From the IMG/VR virus record IMGVR_UViG_3300025072_002799, positions 47,203 through 111,202 of that record: a stretch of 64,000 bases of DNA. One strand, 5' to 3'. This DNA is from a virus. The translations under genes were made by a program, and so were the position numbers. The notes beneath the pieces were generated by a model. That model had not been told where the DNA came from, ran no database searches, and saw nothing but the letters and a program-made list of their open reading frames with translations. Within the stretch, counting starts at the first letter, position 1, and the number at the start of each line of letters is the position of its first letter. Shown piece by piece: positions 25,640 to 34,043 of this stretch.

Positions 25640-26548
25640 TTATGGAGTGACTAAATCGCCACTTGCTAGTGTGTATGGTATTTCTGTAGTTTGGTCTGGA
25701 AACGTGTTTGTGCTTGTGTAGGTGTTTGTTGTCTTGCGAGCCAAGTCACCAACGCCAGCCCCAGCCTGATATTCAATGATCTCTGTGATTCTGTCGCTTC
25801 CATCAACCGTTATTTTCTTGAATGTATATAAGCCAGATCTTCCATTCAATAATTGGTAATCGGCTTGCACCGTGGTAGAATCAAGTCCCAACGAAGATCC
25901 ATTTTTGTCTGTCGCCTCATCAACTACATCATCATCTACGTTTGAATTGGAATTATCTAATCCAATTATTAAAGAGGCACAGTCTGTGTACTCAAACCTA
26001 TCGTTTGTCAACACAAGTTCGCCATCAGATGAATTATATGCGCCGATTCTATGACGATCAAAATATGTTGGAATCTCTTTGACGCCAGCACGAGCATTGA
26101 ATTTGAGCAATGTTTCTGCTTTACCATTGTGAATAAAGAACTTAATCTTGGTTGAATCAAGATCAGTCGTTATCATCAGACGATCTACTCCATTGTTGAA
26201 TTTAGCGACAGAAGCGGTGAAGTAGCTCGCAAATACCGAGTCTGCGTTTAGGTCAGTAACAATTTCACGAACCGTAACAGCAGAGCTTGACGATGGGGTT
26301 ATTGTAACCGTATGTGTAGCCCATCTTTGGAACTCAGCATCAATAGCCCAACTATAGGTTAGATCTAACTCGCTGTTGCTGTCGCCATCATTGCCACTCA
26401 TGTCATATGGCCCTTCAGCATATGATACAACAATAGTCTCACTACGACCAGTGTTTGGTGGTACATCGAAAACTAAACTCTGGCTTCTGTCGCCAAGAAC
26501 CCAGTTTCCTCTAAATTCTACGCTGAATGGATTTTGAAAGAAGGTCAT
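25640..26548 (-). CDS. Virion structural protein, beta-rich
   Basis: 302 residues, Ser/Thr/Asp/Asn-rich and almost all strand (MTFFQNPFSVEFRGNWVLGDRSQSLVFDVPP). No cysteine pattern or catalytic motif. GAGG precedes the start, and a CTAAATAC box lies about 30 bases upstream. A tail or fibre role is inferred from composition. Confidence 0.65.
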   Translation of the reverse strand: MTFFQNPFSVEFRGNWVLGDRSQSLVFDVPPNTGRSETIVVSYAEGPYDMSGNDGDSNSELDLTYSWAIDAEFQRWATHTVTITPSSSSAVTVREIVTDLNADSVFASYFTASVAKFNNGVDRLMITTDLDSTKIKFFIHNGKAETLLKFNARAGVKEIPTYFDRHRIGAYNSSDGELVLTNDRFEYTDCASLIIGLDNSNSNVDDDVVDEATDKNGSSLGLDSTTVQADYQLLNGRSGLYTFKKITVDGSDRITEIIEYQAGAGVGDLARKTTNTYTSTNTFPDQTTEIPYTLASGDLVTP

Positions 26549-26584
26549 ATTTCCTCACTGAACCGTTAAAACTTGATCTTGTAT

Positions 26585-27247
26585 TTAGTCTTTTTTAGGC
26601 AATTTAGGAGGAGGCAGTTCATAAAACTGTATATCGCCAGGGATTTTATAGTTATAACTCCCACTTCCTTGCCCTTGCCCATCGCCTTTTCCGTCGCCTT
26701 TGCCCTCTCCATCGCCATCTCCATCGCCATCTCCTTCTCCTTCCATGCCACCATCTTTGCCACGCTTGCCATAAAATTTCTTGCCCTTAGCAATTCCTTT
26801 CTTCAACTTATTTATTTGCTCTCTAGCCTCTTTGGAATAAGGGAGTTTATGCAATCTTGGCTCATTTCTTGATTTGGGAGAAAAATTAATTAGATATTTT
26901 TCTAGAAAAGAGTCTTCTTCATAAGACTCGTCTGGAGTTTCATCGTCTTTGTCTTTTTCAATCTTTATTTCCTTGACCCAAACATAAACCGCTCCTGGCG
27001 TTCCATTTCTCTTATTTGGCTCTTTAACTTCTGCCCAATAAATTCTAAATGTTTGGGGAAGAGGACTATCTGAAGGCCACCCAAACAAATTGCCAACCGA
27101 GTTAAATACGGCGAAACTAAAATATAGAGAAAGAACAATGAATGCACACTTCAACCACCACCATCCCCTTGCGCCAATGATTAGCCATAAAGCCATTACC
27201 ACCAAAACTACAAAAGAAAGCGGTATTCCAACTGTATCAAAATTCAT
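26585..27247 (-). CDS. Membrane protein, third gene of the ExbB/ExbD-like operon
   Basis: 220 residues. Two N-terminal transmembrane segments (IPLSFVVLVVMALWLIIG, then WWWLKCAFIVLSLYFSFAVF) are followed by a periplasmic or cytoplasmic domain. A Gly/Asp/Glu/Lys repeat (GEGDGDGDGDGEGKGDG, ~170-190) sits near the Pro-rich C-terminus. The start lies four bases after the ExbD-like gene. It has no recognised family. Position suggests it forms a complex with the two upstream proteins. Confidence 0.65.
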   Translation of the reverse strand: MNFDTVGIPLSFVVLVVMALWLIIGARGWWWLKCAFIVLSLYFSFAVFNSVGNLFGWPSDSPLPQTFRIYWAEVKEPNKRNGTPGAVYVWVKEIKIEKDKDDETPDESYEEDSFLEKYLINFSPKSRNEPRLHKLPYSKEAREQINKLKKGIAKGKKFYGKRGKDGGMEGEGDGDGDGDGEGKGDGKGDGQGQGSGSYNYKIPGDIQFYELPPPKLPKKD

Positions 27248-27251
27248 CTTA

Positions 27252-27947
27252 CTATCCTTCTAAATTGTTGTATTCTTCATATTCTTCACTTTCTTCACTT
27301 TCTTCACCCTCTTCAATTGATGGCGGCTCTATACCTCCGTCGAAGTCTTCGCCATTGTTCTGAGATCGTTGTATTATATTTTTGGGATCTTCATTCACAT
27401 CAGTTATATTCCCATCTTTATCTACACTAAAACGAAACGCAGTTCTTGAATCACCATTTTTGGCTAAAGTAACAGTCCTAGATGCAATCAAAGACAGGCT
27501 TGGATTTATTTTCTCCGCGATTATTGTGACCTCCACCGGCCTCTTGTCACGCTTGGTGTAGGCATGAACGTTGACGACATACTCTCCAGGGACGACTCCA
27601 CGTAATGTTATTATTTCCCTGTTCTCTTTATATTCAACTACGGTTCCATGAGGAGTATAGACCCTATCATTCCTGTTTCCTAAATCATCTCTATCCAAGT
27701 GCATTAGACCAGCTTCTCTACTATTGAAGTAAACAATTTCGCCATTTGGATCTTCCATGTAAATATCAATGTCATCATTGAATTCAACTGGCCATGTCAT
27801 GCTGATTATGAAATCGGCAAATACATTGACTTTTTTATCATCCTCAGATGGATTGATGAGCAAAAAGGAAATTAAAAATAACGCCCCAAACACCAATATA
27901 GTTCCAAACAAAAGATCAATTAGGGGCGTATTATTTTGATTATTCAT
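27252..27947 (-). CDS. ExbD/TolR-like protein with DUF2135-like domain
   Basis: 231 residues. The N-terminus TPLIDLLFGTILVFGALFLISFLL has the one-helix layout of ExbD/TolR/MotB, with the aspartate (D11) in the helix that carries the proton path in that family. After it comes a ~120-residue domain (DIDIYMEDPNGEIVYFNSREAG, then VVPGEYVVNVHAYTKRDKRPVEVTI) like DUF2135/YfaP-type beta sandwiches, rather than the usual ExbD domain. The tail is acidic. It is three bases downstream of the ExbB-like gene. Confidence 0.75.
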   Translation of the reverse strand: MNNQNNTPLIDLLFGTILVFGALFLISFLLINPSEDDKKVNVFADFIISMTWPVEFNDDIDIYMEDPNGEIVYFNSREAGLMHLDRDDLGNRNDRVYTPHGTVVEYKENREIITLRGVVPGEYVVNVHAYTKRDKRPVEVTIIAEKINPSLSLIASRTVTLAKNGDSRTAFRFSVDKDGNITDVNEDPKNIIQRSQNNGEDFDGGIEPPSIEEGEESEESEEYEEYNNLEG

Positions 27948-27950
27948 GAA

Positions 27951-28463
27951 TTAAATATCTTTGTTTAATGACTTGTGTGTTTTGATAGATTGTCCCAAGA
28001 TGAAATATTGTAGTTGCAACAACATTCCACAAATTAGACCACTTGCAGTCGTATAAAATGCGGTAGAAGCACCAAGCCCAATTGTTTGCAACAAATTGAT
28101 TTTGGCTTCTGCCGTAGTCAAATCCATTTCATCAAAAGATGAGAACATGATGGTAAGTCCAATGATGGTTCCTAACATTCCCAACTGGAAAAAGGCACCA
28201 CACACAAAATTGCCCACCTCCTCCAGCCTCTCAAATTTAACTACCATCTCATCTTCAATATAAATGTCTTGTCTTCCCCACACCCAAACTTTCCATCCAC
28301 ACCAAGTTGTCATAAGACCAAATATTGCTGCAATTGCAAAGCTTATTTTAGTGGCATCTTTTTCCCAAACAATTTCTGCCAATCCAGACTGCCAAAAAGC
28401 AATTGCACCAATCGAAATAAGTACAACTAACAACCACCATTTTAAAAATAAAGCGTATTTCAT
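27951..28463 (-). CDS. ExbB/TolQ/MotA-like proton channel protein
   Basis: 170 residues from the ATG at 28463, with GGAG seven bases before; a longer TTG start would read through the terminator hairpin. Four hydrophobic segments are present. The core LGMLGTIIGLTIMFSSF ... IGLGASTAFYTTASGLICGMLL is the MotA/TolQ/ExbB signature (GLLGTVxGM ... A-L-TTxxGL). Partner proteins of this family use the proton gradient to drive work across the envelope. The first gene of a three-gene operon. Confidence 0.82.
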   Translation of the reverse strand: MKYALFLKWWLLVVLISIGAIAFWQSGLAEIVWEKDATKISFAIAAIFGLMTTWCGWKVWVWGRQDIYIEDEMVVKFERLEEVGNFVCGAFFQLGMLGTIIGLTIMFSSFDEMDLTTAEAKINLLQTIGLGASTAFYTTASGLICGMLLQLQYFILGQSIKTHKSLNKDI

Positions 28464-28474
28464 AAGTTTTCTCC

Positions 28475-28508
28475 AAAAAAAAAGCCTGCCCAATAGTGGG
28501 CAGGCTTT
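28475..28508 (-). terminator. Rho-independent terminator
   Basis: AAAGCCTGCCCA / TGGGCAGGCTTT, twelve base pairs with a four-base loop, is followed on the minus strand by nine T. It ends the transcript of 28533-28853 and separates it from the ExbB-like operon. Confidence 0.92.
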
Positions 28509-28532
28509 ACGTAAATGACTGGTAGGGGGTGA

Positions 28533-28853
28533 CTATACGCCGCTCACTACAAGGTCTATCAGTCCACTACGAGTTAATGTAGTATTGGCATTACGATTTT
28601 GTCGCTTGGATCTAGATTTGTTGTCCATGCGAAGTTCACCGTAGGTGGCAATATTTTCTCTTGAGAAAGACCGAATTGGTGCATTCTCTGCTTTCAAGAC
28701 TTTCGATCCACTACGCAATTCATATCCCTTAATGATCTTAGATGTTTGTTCAACAACTAAAACAGTTCTACGAATTGGATGGCTGTGATTGCCTTTGTAA
28801 TAAAATCTTGCGACTGGAAGATTTCTAACAGGGTTGTAACGAAGGTTCGTCAT
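28533..28853 (-). CDS. Hypothetical protein, SH3-like candidate
   Basis: 106 residues from the ATG at 28853; GGAG lies ten bases upstream. Beta-rich (ARFYYKGNHSHPIRRTVLVVEQTSKIIKGYELRSG), then a basic segment (NKSRSKRQNRNAN). This looks like a small beta-barrel with a basic tail. The gene has its own strong terminator. No family recognised. Confidence 0.65.
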   Translation of the reverse strand: MTNLRYNPVRNLPVARFYYKGNHSHPIRRTVLVVEQTSKIIKGYELRSGSKVLKAENAPIRSFSRENIATYGELRMDNKSRSKRQNRNANTTLTRSGLIDLVVSGV

Positions 28854-28935
28854 TTTTAATGTCTCCACGTTTAATAAAGGTTGTTTTTGTTACTCTTTCA
28901 ATTATCTACATTTTCTAATCGAAAGCAATATCAAT

Positions 28936-29232
28936 TTATTGAATTTCATCATTTTTTTCTACTTCATAAAATAATGTTTCACCATCATCTGAAACATTCA
29001 ACTTAATCCGTCCAGCTAATACGCCTTGCAGTAGCAGGTGATTTGTTCTAGCCATAGTTGCCCATTTGACAACAGAGCAAACATCTTCTGCGCTAATATC
29101 TTTAGGCATTTCATCTTTGTCTAAGATGGCAGCAGTTATTACTTTTTCAATTTCTTCGTCACTTAAAGCAACGTATTTATTTTCGTCTTCATTCCAGTAC
29201 AAATCGTCTATTTTTAAGCATTCGTTAATCAT
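28936..29232 (-). CDS. Hypothetical protein
   Basis: 98 residues from the ATG at 29232. It is acidic and helical (MINECLKIDDLYWNEDENKYVALSDEEIEKVITAAIL) with a C-terminal strand. It follows the M28 peptidase gene by 13 bases. No family recognised. Confidence 0.6.
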   Translation of the reverse strand: MINECLKIDDLYWNEDENKYVALSDEEIEKVITAAILDKDEMPKDISAEDVCSVVKWATMARTNHLLLQGVLAGRIKLNVSDDGETLFYEVEKNDEIQ

Positions 29233-29245
29233 TTTCCACACCTAT

Positions 29246-30418
29246 TTAATTATGGTTGTGTTCCTCGCCACCAAAAGGAGATTCTGGGTGGCCGTGATCA
29301 TGCGTGTATTCCATTTCTTCGAATGAAGCATGGTCAAATACAGGAGTTTTTTCTGATTGACATATTTGCCAAATCAAATCAAAGCAATATTTAGAAACTT
29401 GCTCTACTCCCTGATAATCTATCTTATCAGCAGTATCATCTGGCGTGTGGTAATATCGGTGAAGCCCCGTATGCAAAAAAGCCACTGGGACTCTTTTATT
29501 ATAGAAGGAGGCATGGTCCGATCCTCCACCCTTTCTGCTGGTGATCTGTTTTGCAAAAGCGTACTTGCTGTTGAGTCCATCAATTATACGACTTATATCA
29601 ACAGAACTATCTCCTCCATGAAACCCTGCAAAGTAAGCTCCCTTACCAAGATAACCAACCATGTCTAGATTAACCATCGCAACATGCTTTGTCATACTAG
29701 GTGAGTTTATCGGAAATTTAGGATTGTTGCAATAAAATCTAGAACCATGTAATCCCATTTCTTCGGCTGAGTACCACTGAAACACAATGGTTCTTTTGTT
29801 TTTGCCTTTAAGGATTGAAACCGCTTTTGCCATTGCAAGCAAAGCCGTAGATCCTGATGCATTATCGTCCGCACCATGATGAACTTCTGTGGTTCTTCCG
29901 CGAGACATGGACGGACCATATCCTACGTGATCTAGATGAGCGCCAACAACAACGATTTCGTCTTTTAATTCTGGGTCGTTTCCTTCAACCCACGCATATA
30001 CGTTATTGCACCAATCGTCGCCCACTTCTCTGTTCGGTCCAGGGTTTATTCCGCTAATCCTACGTCCAATATCTTTGGATGTGAATTTGTGGAACATAAC
30101 ATTCAGTCCCCATTCTTCGCACTTTTTCTTTACGAAGTCTTCTGCTTTCCTATGACCCCTCTTTCCAGTCATTCGACCTTCAAGATCATCTGATGCTAAG
30201 TAATAAAGATTTTTCTTTATTTCATCTTCTTTGATAGAATCTAAAGCATCGGAAAAGGTCTTTGGCTTAGGAACTTCAACCTCAACTTCAGGAGTAACCT
30301 CTGGAGTGACTTGAGGAGGATCAACAACATCAACCCTATTCATTAAAGCCATGCCAACAATGCCGATTGCTAGTAAAACAACTACCAATAACAACTGATT
30401 TTTATTTACGCCCATCAT
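29246..30418 (-). CDS. M28-family zinc peptidase, membrane-anchored
   Basis: 390 residues. Residues 8-26 form an N-terminal hydrophobic anchor, followed by a Pro/Glu/Val linker. All M28 metal motifs are present: GAHLDHVG (H161), HHGADDNASG (D184), SAEEMGLHGS (E219, E220), VNLDMVG (D252) and HTPDDT (H324). M28 enzymes are co-catalytic di-zinc aminopeptidases or carboxypeptidases, usually exported. The C-terminus is His-rich (HDHGHPESPFGGEEHNHN). An intact exported M28 peptidase is exceptional in a phage; peptide scavenging or envelope processing are guesses. Confidence 0.88.
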   Translation of the reverse strand: MMGVNKNQLLLVVVLLAIGIVGMALMNRVDVVDPPQVTPEVTPEVEVEVPKPKTFSDALDSIKEDEIKKNLYYLASDDLEGRMTGKRGHRKAEDFVKKKCEEWGLNVMFHKFTSKDIGRRISGINPGPNREVGDDWCNNVYAWVEGNDPELKDEIVVVGAHLDHVGYGPSMSRGRTTEVHHGADDNASGSTALLAMAKAVSILKGKNKRTIVFQWYSAEEMGLHGSRFYCNNPKFPINSPSMTKHVAMVNLDMVGYLGKGAYFAGFHGGDSSVDISRIIDGLNSKYAFAKQITSRKGGGSDHASFYNKRVPVAFLHTGLHRYYHTPDDTADKIDYQGVEQVSKYCFDLIWQICQSEKTPVFDHASFEEMEYTHDHGHPESPFGGEEHNHN

Positions 30419-30480
30419 TACTCCGTTTCTGTTGTGGATTTAGGAGTAAATTCTATCGAGCGCAGGATAGAGAATCAATG

Positions 30481-30669
30481 CTATTTTTCTTTTTTCCATA
30501 AGTTTTTTAAAATATTCCATCCTTTCTTAAAGATGTTCACCGCAATAAAGCTAATTACTGCTTTAATTCCTTCTAAAAAAATGAAAGTAATAACCGCAAT
30601 TGTTGTTGGAGATGAAATAAATTCCTTCTTTTCCAATTCATTTTCTTCGTTTAAGTGTTCGTCTGCCAT
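30481..30669 (-). CDS. Small single-TM protein, holin-like candidate
   Basis: 62 residues with a strong AAGGAGG site. An acidic N-terminus (MADEHLNEENELEKKEF) is followed by one hydrophobic segment (TTIAVITFIFLEGIKAVISFIAVNIF) and a basic C-terminus (KKGWNILKNLWKKEK). Size and charge pattern fit small phage membrane proteins such as holins or spanin-like factors, but no endolysin is adjacent. Confidence 0.6.
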   Translation of the reverse strand: MADEHLNEENELEKKEFISSPTTIAVITFIFLEGIKAVISFIAVNIFKKGWNILKNLWKKEK

Positions 30670-30736
30670 TTGTCCTCCTTAAAAGTGGCTTTACATACGC
30701 ATATATAAGTATTAACGTTTATGAAAGGACGATAGC

Positions 30737-32668
30737 ATGACAAATGAGAAAATTGAAAATAATGACGATGGGCATATCCCACGTCATGCGCCACCCGTAG
30801 ATAACGGCAAAGACTGGGCAAAATTAGGATTTCGTAGATTCGAGTCTTTTGCGGAGAAGTGGGAAGACTATTACGACTCTTTAGAAGATTTCTATACTAG
30901 CGAATTTGATCCAAATTATTTTAAATTTGAGCAATGGGAACTAGAAATTGATCCCAAAGAAACTGAAGATGATGTTGAAGCTTACGCTGATTATGACAGA
31001 CATGGAGAAGTCATTGAAACTGATAAAACAAGGGAAGAATGGCAAAAGTGCGCACAAAGCTTTCCTTACTTTTGTCATAAGTACGTAAAGATTGGGCACC
31101 CTAAAAGGGGGTTAGTTCCATTTAGGCTGTACAATTATCAGCGTCGAGTAATTGGAGAATACGACCAGCATCAGTTTAATATCATCTCAAAATTCCGACA
31201 AGGTGGATTAACGACAGTATCTTCTCTGTGGGGACTGTGGAGATGCATGTTTCGATTAGACCAAAATATTATGGTCTTATCAAAAACAGATCGTGAAGCT
31301 ATTGCTGCTGGAGAAATTGCTGCTAGAGCTTTGGAACACCTTCCGAAGTGGCTGAAGCCAAAATTTGGAAAAAACAATGACCACCAGCGACAATTTAAGG
31401 AAACTGGTTGCTGGCTTTATTTCTACACGCCCGAAGCTGCTCGTGGTAAATCTATTACATATTTGATCATTGACGAAGCTGCGTTCATTAACGATATGCA
31501 TAGACACTGGAAATCCATGTATCCAACGCTCTCGACTGGGGGTAACTGTATTGTTGTCTCAACGGTTAATGGTATTGGTAATTGGTATGAAGACACCTAC
31601 ACAAGAGCAAAAGAGGGTCGAAATGAATTTAATATTATCGACCTTGATTATTACGAACATCCTGACTATCACGATGATGACTGGGTTCGAAAGACAAAGG
31701 CAAACTTAGGAGAAAAAGGTTGGAAGCAGGAAGTCCTTAGACACTTCCTTGGATCTGGTGAAACCTATATCAATAGCGAAATCATTGGCGAGTTGATGCA
31801 ATTAACTCAGAAAACGCCACCATCGAGAAAATTATTTACTAAATTCACCAATGCCGACAAAGACATTGATTACATGGATGAATTCAATCGTGGAGCATTA
31901 TGGGTGTGGAAGGAGCCAATAGATGGTCATGAATATATAATGGGAGTAGATTGCGCAGAGGGAATTGGAGAAGATAATGACAATAGCACATTTCAAATAC
32001 TTGATATGTCAACATTGGAACAAGTAGCAGAATTTTATTCAAATGTTACACCTCCTCATGTATTTGCACAAATAGTTAATGAAGTTGGAGTTATGTACAA
32101 TACAGCAATTGTTGTTGTTGAAGCTGCTGCCCCTGCTGGTGGTGCCGTACTAAATAGCCTTCACCATAAATTATATTATGAAAACCTTTATTGGGACACC
32201 GGAAAAACAAGAGCTTCCGGTCCTGGCTTAAAGTCAAACCAAGCTGTACGACCAGTTATTTTGGAATGCATGTCATCTAGACTTCTTGACAAAACTCTAA
32301 AACTATATAGCACGCGATTAGTTGATGAAATAAAGACATTTATCTACAATGGTCAAAAAAGAAGGGCTGAGGCTTTGGCTGGTAAGCACGATGATGCAAT
32401 TATGGCTTTATGCATTGCATTGTATGCTAGAGAGTCCATGTCAAGGGACGTTCCAGTTGGATCAGAGATGCCAGATGAACTTCAAAGTGTTTTGGACTCG
32501 TCAGTTTACAAAGAAATTAAAGAAGAGTTGAAACGTGGCGCTCCTATAAATTGGCTAGAAGATGATGGATCGGACGAAGATTTACTCGGATATAATGAAG
32601 ATCAGAACGCACTTTGGGATTATAAGCCTAAATATCATAAACTACTTAGAGAATTTGGATGGTGGTAA
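30737..32668 (+). CDS. Terminase large subunit (TerL, T4 gp17-like)
   Basis: 643 residues. The packaging ATPase has a variant Walker A (SKFRQGGLTT, ~151-160, the lysine shifted to the start as in many TerL) and Walker B YLIIDEAAF (~243-250). The C-terminal RNase H-like nuclease shows GVDCAEG (D405), a mid acidic site and KHDDAIMALCIAL near 575. It cuts concatemers and powers DNA packaging at the portal. It heads the head module and overlaps the next start (TAATG). Confidence 0.92.
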   Translation: MTNEKIENNDDGHIPRHAPPVDNGKDWAKLGFRRFESFAEKWEDYYDSLEDFYTSEFDPNYFKFEQWELEIDPKETEDDVEAYADYDRHGEVIETDKTREEWQKCAQSFPYFCHKYVKIGHPKRGLVPFRLYNYQRRVIGEYDQHQFNIISKFRQGGLTTVSSLWGLWRCMFRLDQNIMVLSKTDREAIAAGEIAARALEHLPKWLKPKFGKNNDHQRQFKETGCWLYFYTPEAARGKSITYLIIDEAAFINDMHRHWKSMYPTLSTGGNCIVVSTVNGIGNWYEDTYTRAKEGRNEFNIIDLDYYEHPDYHDDDWVRKTKANLGEKGWKQEVLRHFLGSGETYINSEIIGELMQLTQKTPPSRKLFTKFTNADKDIDYMDEFNRGALWVWKEPIDGHEYIMGVDCAEGIGEDNDNSTFQILDMSTLEQVAEFYSNVTPPHVFAQIVNEVGVMYNTAIVVVEAAAPAGGAVLNSLHHKLYYENLYWDTGKTRASGPGLKSNQAVRPVILECMSSRLLDKTLKLYSTRLVDEIKTFIYNGQKRRAEALAGKHDDAIMALCIALYARESMSRDVPVGSEMPDELQSVLDSSVYKEIKEELKRGAPINWLEDDGSDEDLLGYNEDQNALWDYKPKYHKLLREFGWW

Positions 32669-32853
32669 TGAGATCATATGACGAATGGATTAATGAAAAT
32701 ACAGAAATTGGGGGCGTAAATTTATCTTTAAATAATGTCCATAGAGCCATTTCAAACATATCTAATCCTGGGTTAAAATCAGAGGTTACGGAAGAGTTGA
32801 ACAAATTTCAAGAATCGCTCAACAGACTGATGGAGAAATATTCCCAACAATGA
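32668..32853 (+). CDS. Small protein with capsid-targeting-like N-terminus
   Basis: 61 residues from the ATG overlapping the TerL stop. MRSYDEWINENTEI fits the shared motif with WINE as the (I/L)xE site; the rest is one helical stretch (LNKFQESLNRLMEKYSQQ). It overlaps the next gene by four bases. A small internal or assembly protein is likely. Confidence 0.65.
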   Translation: MRSYDEWINENTEIGGVNLSLNNVHRAISNISNPGLKSEVTEELNKFQESLNRLMEKYSQQ

Positions 32854-33179
32854 AAAATAACACAGAATCCTCTAAATCTAAACTTTTGAGTGCAATACAG
32901 TCATTGCCACAAGACTTCGCATTGACTGAAGCAAGACAGTTAATGAACTCGGCGCTTCAAAAGATTGAGATTGTAGAACAAAAAAGATCAAAAAGAGAAT
33001 TAAAAAATACGCCCCACGCAGAGTGGCAGGGGTCTATTTCTAACGGCATAACCAATCCTCTTGACTACAATCAAACTGTTCAAACAATTGACCAGATGAT
33101 TGCAGAAGAGAAGGCTAAATTAGAAACTCTGAAAGAGAACAGAAAGAATGTTGGTGATGAAGGGCAAATCAATGATTAA
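32850..33179 (+). CDS. Hypothetical helical protein
   Basis: 109 residues. Two helical segments (TEARQLMNSALQKIEIVEQKRSKREL and QTIDQMIAEEKAKLETLKENRK) flank a polar linker. It is coupled to the previous gene by ATGA and lies between TerL and portal, where T4-type phages place small assembly factors. No family recognised. Confidence 0.65.
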   Translation: MKNNTESSKSKLLSAIQSLPQDFALTEARQLMNSALQKIEIVEQKRSKRELKNTPHAEWQGSISNGITNPLDYNQTVQTIDQMIAEEKAKLETLKENRKNVGDEGQIND

Positions 33180-33181
33180 TC

Positions 33182-33496
33182 CTACAGTTCATGATATGTT
33201 GTATGATGTCTAATTTCTAGAAACTTAATTCCTTCTTCTTTTAGCAACTTATTCAACTCAATTACTTCTTCTCTTTGGATGAAAATAAAACTTATACAAA
33301 TGGCGTCTATTACTTTAATGTCAGTATCTAAATGTTCGCAAAATTCATCAGATTTGATTCGTGAATCTAACCATCCTTCTTTAGAACCAAATGTAGTTAG
33401 TTTATACCCAGTTCTTAGGTCGCTTAACCCTTTGATATGATCTCTGTTCAATTTGCTTATTGTTAAAGCCAATTTGTTAATATTCATTTCATTCAT
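33182..33496 (-). CDS. Hypothetical protein
   Basis: 104 residues, alpha/beta (KVIDAICISFIFIQREEVIELNKLLKEEGIKFLEIR). It overlaps the phosphatase gene by eight bases, so it is in that operon. No family recognised. Confidence 0.6.
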   Translation of the reverse strand: MNEMNINKLALTISKLNRDHIKGLSDLRTGYKLTTFGSKEGWLDSRIKSDEFCEHLDTDIKVIDAICISFIFIQREEVIELNKLLKEEGIKFLEIRHHTTYHEL

Positions 33497-34043
33497 TTTG
33501 CGCCTTTTTCATAATTCCATGAACTAATATGTTGGGCGAATAAAGTTTATCGAAGAATTTAGAAAACTCTGGCTGTAATTCTTCAGACATCGCCTTTCCC
33601 ACTGCTGTGGACCTAGAAACTCCAGCATTGCAGTGAATCATCAGCAAATCAACTGAATCCCAATTCTTGCGTACAAATGATACGATCTCATTGGCTTGTT
33701 CATCTGAAATTTGTTGCATATTAGGTCGCGGCAAATCTATGTCATCAAATTCCAACCTAAGAAGATCTATACGATTTTCTTCGCTAATGGGCAATTTATT
33801 GTGAGGCATATCACCTCCTGGGTCTGAAATACTTATGCAAGCCCATGGCTTATCGTATTTGAACTTTGTTGCTGAACGTCTATTTAAAATTAAAATTTTG
33901 CCTAGAACACGCCTTTCAAAAAAGACTGGGGCGTTAATTAATTTCTTTTCCAATTCCTTTTCAGCTTCTTCCATAAGAACTAATTTCCTTTCTGCCTTTT
34001 CTGACAGTTGTTTAATTATATCCAACTCTTCTTCTGAAAACAT
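33489..34043 (-). CDS. Tyrosine/dual-specificity phosphatase-like protein
   Basis: 184 residues from the ATG at 34043 (overlapping the upstream stop as TGATG). The P-loop IHCNAGVSRSTAVG matches HCxxGxxRS with catalytic C138 and R144. Upstream, ACISISDPGG and LRLEFDDID give the strand and general-acid aspartate region of cysteine-based phosphatases. The N-terminal ~45 residues form a charged helix. It may act on host phosphoproteins or nucleotides. Rare but known in large phages. Confidence 0.8.
   Translation of the reverse strand: MFSEEELDIIKQLSEKAERKLVLMEEAEKELEKKLINAPVFFERRVLGKILILNRRSATKFKYDKPWACISISDPGGDMPHNKLPISEENRIDLLRLEFDDIDLPRPNMQQISDEQANEIVSFVRKNWDSVDLLMIHCNAGVSRSTAVGKAMSEELQPEFSKFFDKLYSPNILVHGIMKKAQNE

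Noticed and set aside
27951-28463. Zorya defence system (ZorA/ZorB)
   Set aside because: The ExbB-like protein is short without ZorA's long coiled tail, the partner lacks an OmpA-type domain, and no ZorC, ZorD or ZorE is next to it.
28464-28493. TTG start extending the ExbB-like gene
   Set aside because: The extra codons lie in the terminator hairpin and T run; the ATG at 28463 has GGAG at good distance.
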